Shown: positions 1 through 8,154, counted from the first letter of the stretch. The stretch is DNA of 41,317 nt from Janthinobacterium sp. GW458P (GCF_002127585.1 NZ_NEGZ01000018.1:1-41317); one strand, 5' to 3'. A program made the numbers and translations. Notes: generated by a model not told the origin, from the letters alone.

Positions 1-587
1 GCGTTCACGCGCGAGGCGGCGGCGCGGCGCCACAGCAGCGCGGCGGCCACGGCGGGCAGCGCCCACAGGGCCAGCAGCGCATTCCAGCCCCAGCTTTGCG
101 CCAGCGGTGAAGCGGAGGCGGCGGCAATGGCTGCGCCGCCCATGATGCCCGTCGTATAAAAGCCCATCAGCTGGCCCGCCCGCTCGGGGAAATGGCGCTT
201 GATGAAGGCCGGCAGCAAGGCTTGCACCAGCGCAATGCCCAGGCCGCCCAAGGCCGCCGTGGCGATCAGCCCGCCGCTGCCATGCAAGGGCCAGCGCAAG
301 GCGCAGGCGGCAGCGATGATGGCGATGCCCAGCGAAATGCCGCGCACCACGCCCAGGCGGCGCTGCAGCTGCGCGCCCGCCAGCGCGCACAGGCCCATGG
401 CGAACACGGGCACGGTGGTCAGCAAGCCCGCGTCGGCATTGCTGATGCCGGTGCCGGCCTGGATGCTGTCGAGCAAGGGGCCGATGGCGGCCAGGATGGG
501 GCGCAGGTTCAGGCCCAGCAGGATGATGGCGGCCACCAGCAGGGCGGACGAGGACAGCGGCGAAGAGACGGGGCGTTCAACAGGCAT
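1..587 (-). CDS. CynX/NimT-type MFS transporter, N-terminal part (runs off the left edge)
   Basis: The minus-strand reading frame starts at ATG 587 and is still open at base 1, so about 195 N-terminal residues are visible. An early membrane segment contains the motif LLGLNLRPILAAIGP. This N-terminal signature, with the NLRP core, is typical of the CynX/YycB/NimT branch of the major facilitator superfamily, whose members move cyanate, nitroimidazole-like drugs or other small compounds. Several more hydrophobic helices follow, including one with GFYTTGIMGGAAIAAA. The substrate cannot be read from sequence. The gene is divergent from a MarR regulator at 710 and shares with it a 122-bp intergenic region carrying an operator-like array, so control by that MarR protein is likely. 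Family assignment is good; substrate unknown. Confidence 0.85.
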   Translation of the reverse strand, partial: MPVERPVSSPLSSSALLVAAIILLGLNLRPILAAIGPLLDSIQAGTGISNADAGLLTTVPVFAMGLCALAGAQLQRRLGVVRGISLGIAIIAAACALRWPLHGSGGLIATAALGGLGIALVQALLPAFIKRHFPERAGQLMGFYTTGIMGGAAIAAASASPLAQSWGWNALLALWALPAVAAALLWRRAAASRVN

Positions 588-655
588 GGCAGAGTAGTCC
601 TTGCCTCGCAGGGAGGCACATGGTTTAATGCGTGACATAATCACTTGATGAAAAG

Positions 656-697
656 TATCTTAACATAAAGATAGAAATCTATCTTGATGTCGAGATA
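656..697. promoter_or_regulatory. Probable MarR operator array, four half-sites at 12-bp spacing
   Basis: Half-sites TATCTT (656), AAGATA (668), TATCTT (680) and GAGATA (692) alternate in orientation at exactly 12-bp intervals. They form three overlapping 18-bp palindromes of the form TATCTT-N6-AAGATA: 656-673, 668-685 (perfect 8-bp arms AAGATAGA/TCTATCTT with a 2-bp centre) and 680-697 (one mismatch). An 18-bp palindrome is the usual size of a MarR-dimer operator. The array lies between the divergent MarR and MFS genes, 13 bp before the MarR start, where it would overlap both promoters. The palindromes are read directly; binding by the adjacent regulator is inference. Confidence 0.7.
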
Positions 698-709
698 AAT
701 GCATACGCC

Positions 710-1231
710 ATGACGGATACCCCGCAAGAACACACGCGCGCGCAATTTGCCGCCGCACAATGGCAGCGCGAACTGCCGCAGATGGATACCGCCGCCATGC
801 AGCTGGTGGGCCAGCTGGGCACGGTGGCGCAGCTGATGGCGCGCGACTGGCTCAACCCGCTGTTTGCGCAGCACGGCTTGCAGCCGGGCGAATTCGACGT
901 GCTGGCGACCTTGCGCCGCTCGGGCGCGCCCTACAGCCTGACGCCGACGGCCCTGTACGAGGCGGCCATGCTGTCCTCGGGCGGCATGACCAACCGCATC
1001 GACCGGCTGGAAGCGGCCGGCCTGATCGAACGCCGGAAACACCCAACGGACCGGCGCGGCGTGCTGGTGGCCCTGACGCCCGGGGGATTGGAACTGATTG
1101 AAAAACTGGTGCTGCTGCACGTGGACAACGAACGCGCCATGCTGTCGCCGCTGAGCGCGGACGAGCAGCGCCAGCTCGACCAGTTGCTGGCCAAGCTGCT
1201 GCACGGCATGGCGCAGGCGAAGAAGGTTTAA
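710..1231 (+). CDS. MarR-family transcriptional regulator
   Basis: A 173-residue protein with a MarR winged-helix fold. An N-terminal dimerisation helix runs over about residues 20-50. The helix-turn-helix and recognition helix lie around LTPTALYEAAMLSSGGMTNR, and the wing contains the family hallmark RRKHPTDRRGVLVALT. A long C-terminal helix completes the dimer interface. MarR proteins are usually ligand-responsive repressors of nearby transport or catabolic genes. Here the gene diverges from a CynX-type MFS exporter, with the four-half-site array at 656-697 between them, suggesting autorepression plus control of the exporter. The stop overlaps the convergent gene at 1228 by 4 bp. Ligand unknown. 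Confidence 0.93.
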   Translation: MTDTPQEHTRAQFAAAQWQRELPQMDTAAMQLVGQLGTVAQLMARDWLNPLFAQHGLQPGEFDVLATLRRSGAPYSLTPTALYEAAMLSSGGMTNRIDRLEAAGLIERRKHPTDRRGVLVALTPGGLELIEKLVLLHVDNERAMLSPLSADEQRQLDQLLAKLLHGMAQAKKV

Positions 1232-1821
1232 GCGAGCAGCTGCGCCAGCTCGCGCAGCGCCGCATGACCGCGCCGGGCCAGGCGCCGCAATTCTTCCGGC
1301 GTACAGTGGCCATACAGGGCCTGGACGTGGCCTTCGCTGGCGGCGCGCAGGTCGAGCTCGCCCGCGCCGGGGTCAGGCAACTGCCCCTCGACAAGGGTCA
1401 GGAAATAATGGCGGGGCGCACCGTGCAGGTTGGCCGCGAACTGCAGCACCAGGCCGCTGTCGAACAGCAGCGCGCCGCTGCACGCCCCCGCCTCCAACAG
1501 CAGGCGATACGGCGGCAAGGGCCGCCGCGCCGCGCGCAGCACGCTGGCCAGGCGCAGCTGATAACCGAGCTCCAGTCCATTCGCGTGCAAACGGCCGCCT
1601 TGCAGATACACCTTGAACGATGCTTGCACGGCCCGGCTGGCGCGGCGGAACCAGCGTTCATCCTCATACAGGCACAGCTGGCCGCCATCGCATAGTTCAT
1701 AAAAACCGCGCGCCAACAGTTCCGGCGCCGTGAAACTGGCAAGGCCGACGGCCTGTGGCTCGCGCAGCCAGCCATCGTCAAGGTAGGATTGCATCACGGC
1801 GTGGATATCGTGGAGGGGCAT
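1228..1821 (-). CDS. Hypothetical protein (197 aa), unrecognised
   Basis: I do not recognise this 197-residue protein. It has no signal peptide, no clear membrane segment and no catalytic motif. The N-terminal half has aromatic and acidic stretches such as GFYELCDGG and YEDERWFRRASRA. The C-terminus is Leu/Arg/Ala-rich and probably helical. Codon use matches the neighbours, with strong G/C at third positions, and competing frames are poorer, which supports it as real. It overlaps the MarR stop by 4 bp tail-to-tail and diverges from thiL across 89 bp. No strong Shine-Dalgarno sequence precedes the ATG at 1821, so the start could be further inside. Confidence 0.7.
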   Translation of the reverse strand: MPLHDIHAVMQSYLDDGWLREPQAVGLASFTAPELLARGFYELCDGGQLCLYEDERWFRRASRAVQASFKVYLQGGRLHANGLELGYQLRLASVLRAARRPLPPYRLLLEAGACSGALLFDSGLVLQFAANLHGAPRHYFLTLVEGQLPDPGAGELDLRAASEGHVQALYGHCTPEELRRLARRGHAALRELAQLLA

Positions 1822-1866
1822 AGGGGCATGTTCGGCAGTGGCAAAGGCCCGTATTGTAGGCCAGCC

Positions 1867-1872
1867 TATAAT
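1867..1872 (+). promoter_or_regulatory. Candidate -10 box for thiL
   Basis: A perfect TATAAT lies 38 bp before the thiL ATG. No good -35 hexamer stands 16-18 bp upstream (the bases there are about AAGGCC), so this would be a weak or activator-dependent promoter. Predicted transcription would begin near 1879 and give a leader of about 30 nt. Confidence 0.4.
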
Positions 1873-1910
1873 AGCCGGGCCACACCATCATTCAACGACC
1901 AGACTACGCC

Positions 1911-2891
1911 ATGGCCCCACACGACGCGCTTTCCGAATTCGACCTGATCAAACACTATTTCGTGCGCCAGCGCCCCGGCCGCGCCACCCTGGGCATCGGC
2001 GACGATTGCGCGCTGATGACGCCCGGCGCCGGCAAGCAGATCGCCATCTCCTCGGACATGCTGGTCGAGGACCGGCACTTCTTTGCCGGCGCCGACGCCC
2101 GCATGCTCGGTCACAAAAGCCTGGCCGTGAACCTGTCCGACCTGGCCGCCATGGGCGCGCGCCCCGTGGCATTTACCCTGGCGCTGGCGCTGCCCCAGGC
2201 CGAGCGCAGCTGGCTGGCCGGCTTTGCCGAAGGCCTGTTCGCGCTGGCCGATGAATTTGGCTGTGAATTGATCGGCGGCGACACCACCAAAGGCCCCTTA
2301 AACATCTGCATCACCGTGTTCGGCGAACTGGCGCCGGGCCAGGCCCTGCGCCGCGGCGCGGCCGTGGCGGGCGACGATATCTGGGTCAGCGGCACCCTGG
2401 GCGACGCGCGCCTGGCCCTGGCCGGCTACCGCATGGAACAGGAACTGGCGCCAAGCGACCTGGCGACGGCGGCCGCGCGCATGCACACGCCCGCGCCGCG
2501 CGTGGCGCTCGGCTGCGCGCTGGCCGAAGCGGGCATCGCGCATGCGGCCATCGACATTTCGGACGGCCTGGCGGGCGACCTCGGTCACATCTTGAAAGCG
2601 TCGCAAGTGGGCGCCACGCTCGACGTCGACGCCCTGCCGGCCGGCCCCGTGCTGGCGCGGCAAGCGGCCGCCCTGCGCCGCCGCTACACGGCCGCCGGCG
2701 GCGACGACTATGAACTGTGCTTCACGGCGCCGGCGGCGTCGCGCGAGGCCATCGCCGCGCTGGCGCTCAGCTGCGGCACGCCCGTCACGCGCGTGGGCCG
2801 CATCGAGGCCCAATCAGGCTTGCGGCTGGTCGATGCGCAGGGGCAGCCGCTGGACTTGCAGCTGTCGTCGTTCGACCACTTCAGCGAGTAA
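1911..2891 (+). CDS. thiL: Thiamine-monophosphate kinase ThiL
   Basis: ThiL phosphorylates thiamine monophosphate with ATP to give thiamine diphosphate, the last step of cofactor synthesis in the cytoplasm. The 326 residues match the usual family length. Visible motifs, in order, are GIGDDCA near residue 30 (Mg/ATP site), SLAVNLSDLAAMGA near 70-85, GGDTTKGPL near 123, DISDGLAGDLGH near 215-226 and GGDDYEL near 263, all hallmarks of the PurM/ThiL fold. In many betaproteobacteria thiL is followed by pgpA and pncC. Here pncC lies 5.4 kb further on, after a minus-strand signalling operon, and pgpA is not in the window. The stop is 3 bp from the end of the convergent REC-GGDEF-EAL gene. Confidence 0.97.
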   Translation: MAPHDALSEFDLIKHYFVRQRPGRATLGIGDDCALMTPGAGKQIAISSDMLVEDRHFFAGADARMLGHKSLAVNLSDLAAMGARPVAFTLALALPQAERSWLAGFAEGLFALADEFGCELIGGDTTKGPLNICITVFGELAPGQALRRGAAVAGDDIWVSGTLGDARLALAGYRMEQELAPSDLATAAARMHTPAPRVALGCALAEAGIAHAAIDISDGLAGDLGHILKASQVGATLDVDALPAGPVLARQAAALRRRYTAAGGDDYELCFTAPAASREAIAALALSCGTPVTRVGRIEAQSGLRLVDAQGQPLDLQLSSFDHFSE

Positions 2892-2894
2892 ATC

Positions 2895-5468
2895 CTAGCG
2901 CACGGCCACGCGCGCCAGCCCCGGCTGGTTGACCATCCAGTAGTGCTGGAAGGCCAGGCGGATATTGTCGCGCAGCTGGGTGTCGTCCCACGGTTTCGTG
3001 TAAAAACGATAAATGGCGCCCCGGTTGATCGAGTCGAGCACGGCTTCGAGGCCCGTGTAGCCGGACAGGATGATGCGGATGGTTTCCGGGTACAGCTCCT
3101 TGACTTTGCTCAAGAACTCCGTGCCGCTCATGCTGGGCATGCGCTGGTCGCAGACGATGACGTGGACCCTGTGCAGGGCCAGCATTTCAAAGCCTTCGGC
3201 CGGCGTGCTGGCCGTGAGGATCTGGTAGCCCTCGGGGCGGAACAGGCGGTGCAGCGACGACAGCACGTTGACGTCGTCGTCGACGATGAGCAGGGTCTGG
3301 GCCGGCTGGGCGGCCGGGTCGTGGCCGGGCGGCAGGCCGGCGCCGGCGACGATCATCTGCCCCAGCTCCAGCGCCGGCAGCGAGCGGCTGAAATAAAAAC
3401 CCTGGATTTCATCGCAGCGGTTGCGCCGCAGGTATTCGAGCTGCGGGCGCGATTCCACGCCCTCGGCCACCACGCTCAGTTTCAGGCTGTGCGCCATGCT
3501 GATGATGGCCAGCGCGATGGCCGCGTCGTTCGGGTTGCTGGTGATGTTGCGCACGAAGGCGATGTCGATCTTCAGCTTGTCGATGGGGAAGCGCTGCAGA
3601 TACGCCAGGCTCGAGTAGCCGGTGCCGAAATCGTCGATGGCCACCTTCACGCCGATCTGCTTCAGCTTTCCCAGCACCACGATGGTGCGCTCGGCATTCG
3701 ACATCAGCGCCGTTTCCGTCAGCTCCAGCTCCAGCAGTTCCGGCGCCAGCTGGTGCTGCGCCAGCGCGCGCGTCACCTCGCCTTCCAGGTCGCCTTCGGC
3801 GAACTGGCGGCTCGACACGTTGACGGCCACGTGCACGGGTCCCACTTCGCTGTCGCGCCATGCGGCGATCTGGCGGCAGGCGGCCTGGATCACCCAGGCG
3901 CCCACGCGCACGATCAGGCCCGTGTCTTCCAGCACCGGCACGAATTCGGCCGGCGCCACCAGGCCGTAGCCGGGGCGGCGCCAGCGCAGCAGCGCCTCGA
4001 CGCCGCTGATGCGGCCCGTGCGCAAGTCCACCTTCGGCTGGTAGTACAGGATGAACTGCTCGTGTTCGAGCGCATGGCGCAGCGCCAGTTCCAGGTCCAG
4101 GCGCGCCAGCACCTGCACGTTCATGCCGGCCGTAAAAAAACGGTAGCCGTCGCGGCCCGCCTGCTTGGCGCCGCCCATGGCCGTATTCGCGTATTTGATC
4201 AGCGTTTCCGGATCAAGCGCGTCGTCCGGGTACATGGCGATGCCGATGCTGGCCGTCAGGGTGGCCGCATGGCCGCGCAGGTCGAACGGCGCGCGCAGGG
4301 CTTCGCGCACCTGGTTGGCCACGGCCACGGCTTCCTGCTGGTTGCGGCTCATGGTGAGTATCAGCGCAAATTCGTCGTTGCCCAGGCGGCCCACCGTGTC
4401 GCGCAGGCGCACGCATTCGACCAGGCGGTTGCTGAACTGGCGCAGCAGTTCGTCGCCCAGCGCCGCGCCCAGGGTGTCGTTGATGCTTTTGAAGCGGTCC
4501 AGCGCGATGAACAGCACCACGATGCGCCAGCTTTTTTCCTGCGCCAGCTCGACGGCCTGGGCCAGCGTCTGGTAAAACAGGCTGCGGTTCGGCAGCCCCG
4601 TCAAGCCGTCGTAGTGGGCCAGGTGCTTCAGGCGTTCCTGCGCCTGGCGCCGCTCGCTGATGTCGCGCGCAACGGCGATCAGCAGCAGGCCGCCCGCGCC
4701 CCCGCCCGCCACGGGCGCCTGCGCATACCAGTGCCAGCCCAGTTCCACGGGCACCAGGCTCAGGTCGCGCCGCACCAGTTCGCATTCCGTCACTTCCGTC
4801 GCCAGGTGGGCCGGGCCACCTGGCAGCGCGGCCAGGGGTGGCGCCGGCGGCGATGGCAGCAAGGTGCCCGGCGCCAGCGCCAGCAGCTCGGCGCGCGCAT
4901 AGCCGAGCAGGCGGCAGGCGCCGTCGTTGACGTCGACCAGGGTCATGCCCAGCACGTCGACGAGGAAGATGGCGTCCGTGGTGGCGTCCATGGCGCCGCG
5001 AAAGCGCTGCAGTTCGGCCGTGCGCTGGCTCACCGTGCGTTCGAGCAGGGCGCTGTAGTGGCGCGCGGCGCGGTGCAGCAGCCGCACTTCGAGCATGTTG
5101 CGGATGCGCGTGAGCACTTCAAGCGCATCGAAGGGCTTGCTGATGAAATCGCGCGCGCCCGCCTCCAGCGCGGCCAGCTTGGCGTCCGGGTCGGCGGCGA
5201 TCACCAGCACGGGCAGGTAGCCCTCCTGTTCCAGCGGGCGCAGCGCATCCATCACGGCATAGCCGCTCATGGCGGGCATCACCAGGTCGAGGATGATCAG
5301 GTCATACTGGTGGCGCTGGTGCAGCCCCGCCACGGCGCGCGCGTCGAGGGTGCTCGACAGGGCCGTGTAGCCGCCGCTGCCGAGCAGGTGCTCGAGCAGG
5401 CGCAGATTGACTTCCTGGTCATCGACGATGAGGATTTTCGCGGCGTAGATGTCGGCCTGGCTGATCAT
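2895..5468 (-). CDS. REC-PAS-GGDEF(degenerate)-EAL-REC c-di-GMP response regulator
   Basis: 857 residues. REC1 is at about 10-130, with phospho-acceptor Asp61 in LDLVMP. A PAS region spans about 150-275. The GGDEF domain (about 280-445) is degraded: the first metal Asp is replaced (FIALDRFK, Ala322) and the signature reads GNDEF at 363-367, although the RxxD inhibitory site survives at 354-357. The EAL domain (about 455-700) keeps the catalytic set: EAL 491-493, Asn550, ELTE 582-585, DDFGTG from 612, Lys633, Glu669 and Gln689. REC2 (about 724-845) has Asp774 in CDQRMP, as in RpfG-type receivers. The predicted net activity is c-di-GMP phosphodiesterase, with GGDEF and the I-site perhaps allosteric. 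Its ATG overlaps the stop of the kinase gene upstream by 4 bp (ATGA), so translation is probably coupled. Confidence 0.93.
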   Translation of the reverse strand: MISQADIYAAKILIVDDQEVNLRLLEHLLGSGGYTALSSTLDARAVAGLHQRHQYDLIILDLVMPAMSGYAVMDALRPLEQEGYLPVLVIAADPDAKLAALEAGARDFISKPFDALEVLTRIRNMLEVRLLHRAARHYSALLERTVSQRTAELQRFRGAMDATTDAIFLVDVLGMTLVDVNDGACRLLGYARAELLALAPGTLLPSPPAPPLAALPGGPAHLATEVTECELVRRDLSLVPVELGWHWYAQAPVAGGGAGGLLLIAVARDISERRQAQERLKHLAHYDGLTGLPNRSLFYQTLAQAVELAQEKSWRIVVLFIALDRFKSINDTLGAALGDELLRQFSNRLVECVRLRDTVGRLGNDEFALILTMSRNQQEAVAVANQVREALRAPFDLRGHAATLTASIGIAMYPDDALDPETLIKYANTAMGGAKQAGRDGYRFFTAGMNVQVLARLDLELALRHALEHEQFILYYQPKVDLRTGRISGVEALLRWRRPGYGLVAPAEFVPVLEDTGLIVRVGAWVIQAACRQIAAWRDSEVGPVHVAVNVSSRQFAEGDLEGEVTRALAQHQLAPELLELELTETALMSNAERTIVVLGKLKQIGVKVAIDDFGTGYSSLAYLQRFPIDKLKIDIAFVRNITSNPNDAAIALAIISMAHSLKLSVVAEGVESRPQLEYLRRNRCDEIQGFYFSRSLPALELGQMIVAGAGLPPGHDPAAQPAQTLLIVDDDVNVLSSLHRLFRPEGYQILTASTPAEGFEMLALHRVHVIVCDQRMPSMSGTEFLSKVKELYPETIRIILSGYTGLEAVLDSINRGAIYRFYTKPWDDTQLRDNIRLAFQHYWMVNQPGLARVAVR

Positions 5469-7495
5469 GGGACGCCGGCTCCCTTCTGCCGCCGCTGCTG
5501 CGCCACGTAGGCCAGCGTGCTATTGATCGCCTCGGTGAATTCCTCGAGGTTGATCGGCTTGGTCAGGTAGCGGTAGAAGCCCAGCGCCATGCTGCGCTCC
5601 ACATCGCCCGGCATGGCGTTGGCCGTCAGGGCGATGACGGGGATGTGCGCCGTGCGCGGATCGGCGCGCAGCAGCTTGAGCGCATCGATGCCGTTCACAT
5701 TGGGCAGGTTGATATCCATCAAGATCAGCTGCGGCAGGTGCGTGCGCGCCATCTCCACGCCCAGGCGGCCATCCGTGGCCGTCAGCAGCTGCAATTGGGG
5801 GCAGTAGCGGACGATTTCCTCGACCAGGGTCAGGTTGGCGGGATTGTCTTCCACGTACAGCAGGGTAACGGGGGCGCTGTTGTCGAGCAGCGCCCCGGCC
5901 AGGTCCGGCCGCGGCAAGCCCGGCGGCGCGAGGCTGGGCAGGCTTTCGGCGGCGCGCAGCTCGATCCAGAAGGTGCTGCCCTCGCCGGGCACGCTGGTCA
6001 CGCCGATGCTGCCATCCATCAGTTCCACCAGGCGCTTGGTGACCACCAGGCCGATGCCGCTGCCCTCCTCCGTGCCGCCCTCCTGCCCCAGGCGGTTGAA
6101 GGGCTGGAACAGCAGCGCGACCTGCTCGCTGTCGAGGCCGCTGCCCGTGTCGCGCACGCTGATGCGCACCAGGCCGCCCGGGCGCGGCGCGCAATCGATG
6201 GCCACGTCGCCGTGCTCGCGGTTGTACTTGAGCGCATTCGACAGCAAATTGAGCAGAATCTGCTTCAGGCGCGTGCGGTCGGCCAGCACGTTCAGCGCGC
6301 ACGCCGCGGGAAAGGCCATGCCGATGCCGCGCTGGCTGGCCAGCGGCGCGATCATGTCGCGGCACTCCTGCAGGATGGCGTGCAGGCCGACCGGTTCCAG
6401 CGACAGGCTGACCGTGCCCGATTCGACCTTGGCCAGGTCGAGGATTTCATTGATCAAGGTCAACAGGTGACGTCCCGATTTCAGGATATGGCCGGCAAAT
6501 TCCTTCTTTTGCTCCAGCGTCGACGGCAGGCGGTCGGAGCTGAGGATTTGCGCGAAGCCCAGGATGGCGTTGAGCGGCGTGCGCAATTCATGGCTCATCG
6601 ACGACAGGAAGGCCGACTTGGCATAATTGGCGCTGCGCGCCTCTTCCATCGCCATGGCCAGTTCGCCGTTCGTCATTTCCAGCTGCACCGTGCGTTCGTG
6701 CACGCGCACTTCCAGCTCCTGGTTCAGGCGCATGACTTCCTGCTGCGCCTGGGCGCGCTGCTCGCCCTCGCGCGCCAGCTCGCCGTTCGAGCGTTCCAGC
6801 GCCTGCGTGCGCAATTCGATCTCGGCCAGCATCTTGTTGAAGGAATCGACCAGCTGCGCCACTTCATCGGCGCTGAGCTTGCGCGCGCGGCGCGAATAGT
6901 CGCCCGTTTCGATCACCTCGCGCGCCACGTCGGCGATGTCGAGGATGGGCTGGGTGATCACGTAGTCGAGGCGGCGCAGCAGCAGCAAGGCCACCAGCAG
7001 CGCCAGCACCGTCACGCCCAGGGCGATGGCCAGGTAATCGGCCGTGCGGCCCGCCAGTTCATAGTCGGCGCGCAGGTAGACGGTGCCCAGCAGTTCGCCA
7101 TTGTCGACGATGGGCTTGAACAATTCCACGGATTTGCCCGCGATGCTGACGCCTTCCTGGCCCACCTGCGCCGGCAGCACGCCGACGCGCTCATTCGCGC
7201 GGTAGCTGGCAAACAGGCTGCCGTCGGCCTTGTACAGGGCGCCGGCCGTCACGCGCGGGCGGATGCGCATCAGGTTGAGGTTTTCCAGCGCCAGCCGCTC
7301 ATCGTCGAAGGCCAGCGCGGCCGAGCTCATATGCCCGAGCAGCTCGGCCTGGGTGCTGATGTCGGCCACCAGGTTGCGGTGGTAGGCGCGCAAGTCGTAG
7401 ACGACGATGGTGCCCAGCGAAATGACGAGCGCCACCAGGGTGGTCAGCAAGACCACCGACATCAGTTTGTGGCGTATCGAGCGCAGTCGTATCAT
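5465..7495 (-). CDS. Hybrid sensor histidine kinase with periplasmic CHASE8-like sensor
   Basis: 676 residues from ATG 7495. TM1 is at about 11-33. A periplasmic domain of about 120 residues follows, with TQAELLGHMSSAALAFDD and GALYKADGSLFASY, which resembles the sensor of YfiN-type proteins (CHASE8). TM2 is at about 155-173, then HAMP, coiled coil, HisKA with His302 in SHELRTP, HATPase_c (N box LLSNALKYN near 418-425, DTGSGL near 449, GSGIGL near 478) and a C-terminal REC with Asp594 in LMDINLP. The frame stays open to 8326, but the inner start is preferred because it overlaps the yfiR-like stop by 1 bp (TGATG). The gene sits between a YfiR-like protein and an REC-EAL protein, implying a relay from envelope to c-di-GMP. 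Confidence 0.95.
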   Translation of the reverse strand: MIRLRSIRHKLMSVVLLTTLVALVISLGTIVVYDLRAYHRNLVADISTQAELLGHMSSAALAFDDERLALENLNLMRIRPRVTAGALYKADGSLFASYRANERVGVLPAQVGQEGVSIAGKSVELFKPIVDNGELLGTVYLRADYELAGRTADYLAIALGVTVLALLVALLLLRRLDYVITQPILDIADVAREVIETGDYSRRARKLSADEVAQLVDSFNKMLAEIELRTQALERSNGELAREGEQRAQAQQEVMRLNQELEVRVHERTVQLEMTNGELAMAMEEARSANYAKSAFLSSMSHELRTPLNAILGFAQILSSDRLPSTLEQKKEFAGHILKSGRHLLTLINEILDLAKVESGTVSLSLEPVGLHAILQECRDMIAPLASQRGIGMAFPAACALNVLADRTRLKQILLNLLSNALKYNREHGDVAIDCAPRPGGLVRISVRDTGSGLDSEQVALLFQPFNRLGQEGGTEEGSGIGLVVTKRLVELMDGSIGVTSVPGEGSTFWIELRAAESLPSLAPPGLPRPDLAGALLDNSAPVTLLYVEDNPANLTLVEEIVRYCPQLQLLTATDGRLGVEMARTHLPQLILMDINLPNVNGIDALKLLRADPRTAHIPVIALTANAMPGDVERSMALGFYRYLTKPINLEEFTEAINSTLAYVAQQRRQKGAGVP

Positions 7496-8154
7496 CAGGC
7501 GCCCCCCGTCTGCACGCGGTAGGCGGCCAGCAGCATGCGCGCGCTGATGCGGATATGCGCCTGCGCCACGGGTTTCAGGGCCACGTCGAAGCGCACCTTG
7601 TCGTCGGCCATCACAAAATTGATCATGCTGCCCATCGCATACACCTCGTCCGAATCGGACACCGTCAGCAGCGCCAGGCCCCGGCTGGCCGCCAGCATTT
7701 CCTGCAACGCCGTTTTCTCCAGCGCGCCCAGGTACAGCACGTGCAGCCCCGCCAGCGGCTCGCCGCGCCGCACCTTCCTGACCTGCACGCTGCGCCCGTT
7801 GACGCTGTGGCCGGCCACGCTCAGTTCGAGCTGCTCGGCCAGCGCATCGGCACCGGCCACGCCGATCACCAGCGGCGCGTCGGGCCGGACGAAACTGCCA
7901 TCGGGCCACTCGACAAAACCGGCAAACTTGTACAGGTACGCGGCCTTGACCTGGCGCTCCAGGTCCGCCGGCACCTGCGCCCGCGCCCCGGCGCACAGCA
8001 CGCCCAGGAGCAGCAATAGCCAGCCCCAGCGGATGGGGCTGCGGATGGCGCCGCGCAGGGGGCGACGCAGGGGGCCGGCATGCTGCCGCCAGGTCCAGTT
8101 CAGAAGTGCCATGACAACCGAGTAAAGATAATGCATTCGAAGGCGCGGCGCCAT
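7495..8154 (-). CDS. YfiR-like periplasmic protein (DUF4154)
   Basis: 219 residues from ATG 8154; ATGs at 8136 and 8112 are alternatives. The hydrophobic stretch GWLLLLLGVLCAGARA ending before Gln looks like a signal peptide, preceded by a long Arg-rich n-region. The mature part has the YfiR/DUF4154 pattern: VKAAYLYKFAGFVEWP, NGRSVQVRKV, HVLYLG, LALLTVSDSD, INFVMADDKVRFDV and HIRISARMLLAAYRV. In Pseudomonas, YfiR binds the periplasmic domain of the cyclase YfiN and holds it inactive. Here the partner is presumably the kinase encoded directly downstream with a 1-bp overlap. The mature protein contains no cysteine, so the disulfide switching described for Pseudomonas YfiR cannot operate. No yfiB-like lipoprotein gene is nearby. 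Confidence 0.88.
   Translation of the reverse strand: MAPRLRMHYLYSVVMALLNWTWRQHAGPLRRPLRGAIRSPIRWGWLLLLLGVLCAGARAQVPADLERQVKAAYLYKFAGFVEWPDGSFVRPDAPLVIGVAGADALAEQLELSVAGHSVNGRSVQVRKVRRGEPLAGLHVLYLGALEKTALQEMLAASRGLALLTVSDSDEVYAMGSMINFVMADDKVRFDVALKPVAQAHIRISARMLLAAYRVQTGGA

Noticed and set aside
2943..5510. 855-codon open frame antisense to the REC-GGDEF-EAL gene
   Set aside because: Its translation is a His/Gln/Arg/Ala-rich shadow with no domain; the minus strand encodes a complete multi-domain protein with intact motifs. Such frames are common opposite high-GC genes.
5645..7522. 625-codon plus-strand frame opposite the histidine kinase
   Set aside because: Shadow of the kinase gene, with no recognisable domain.
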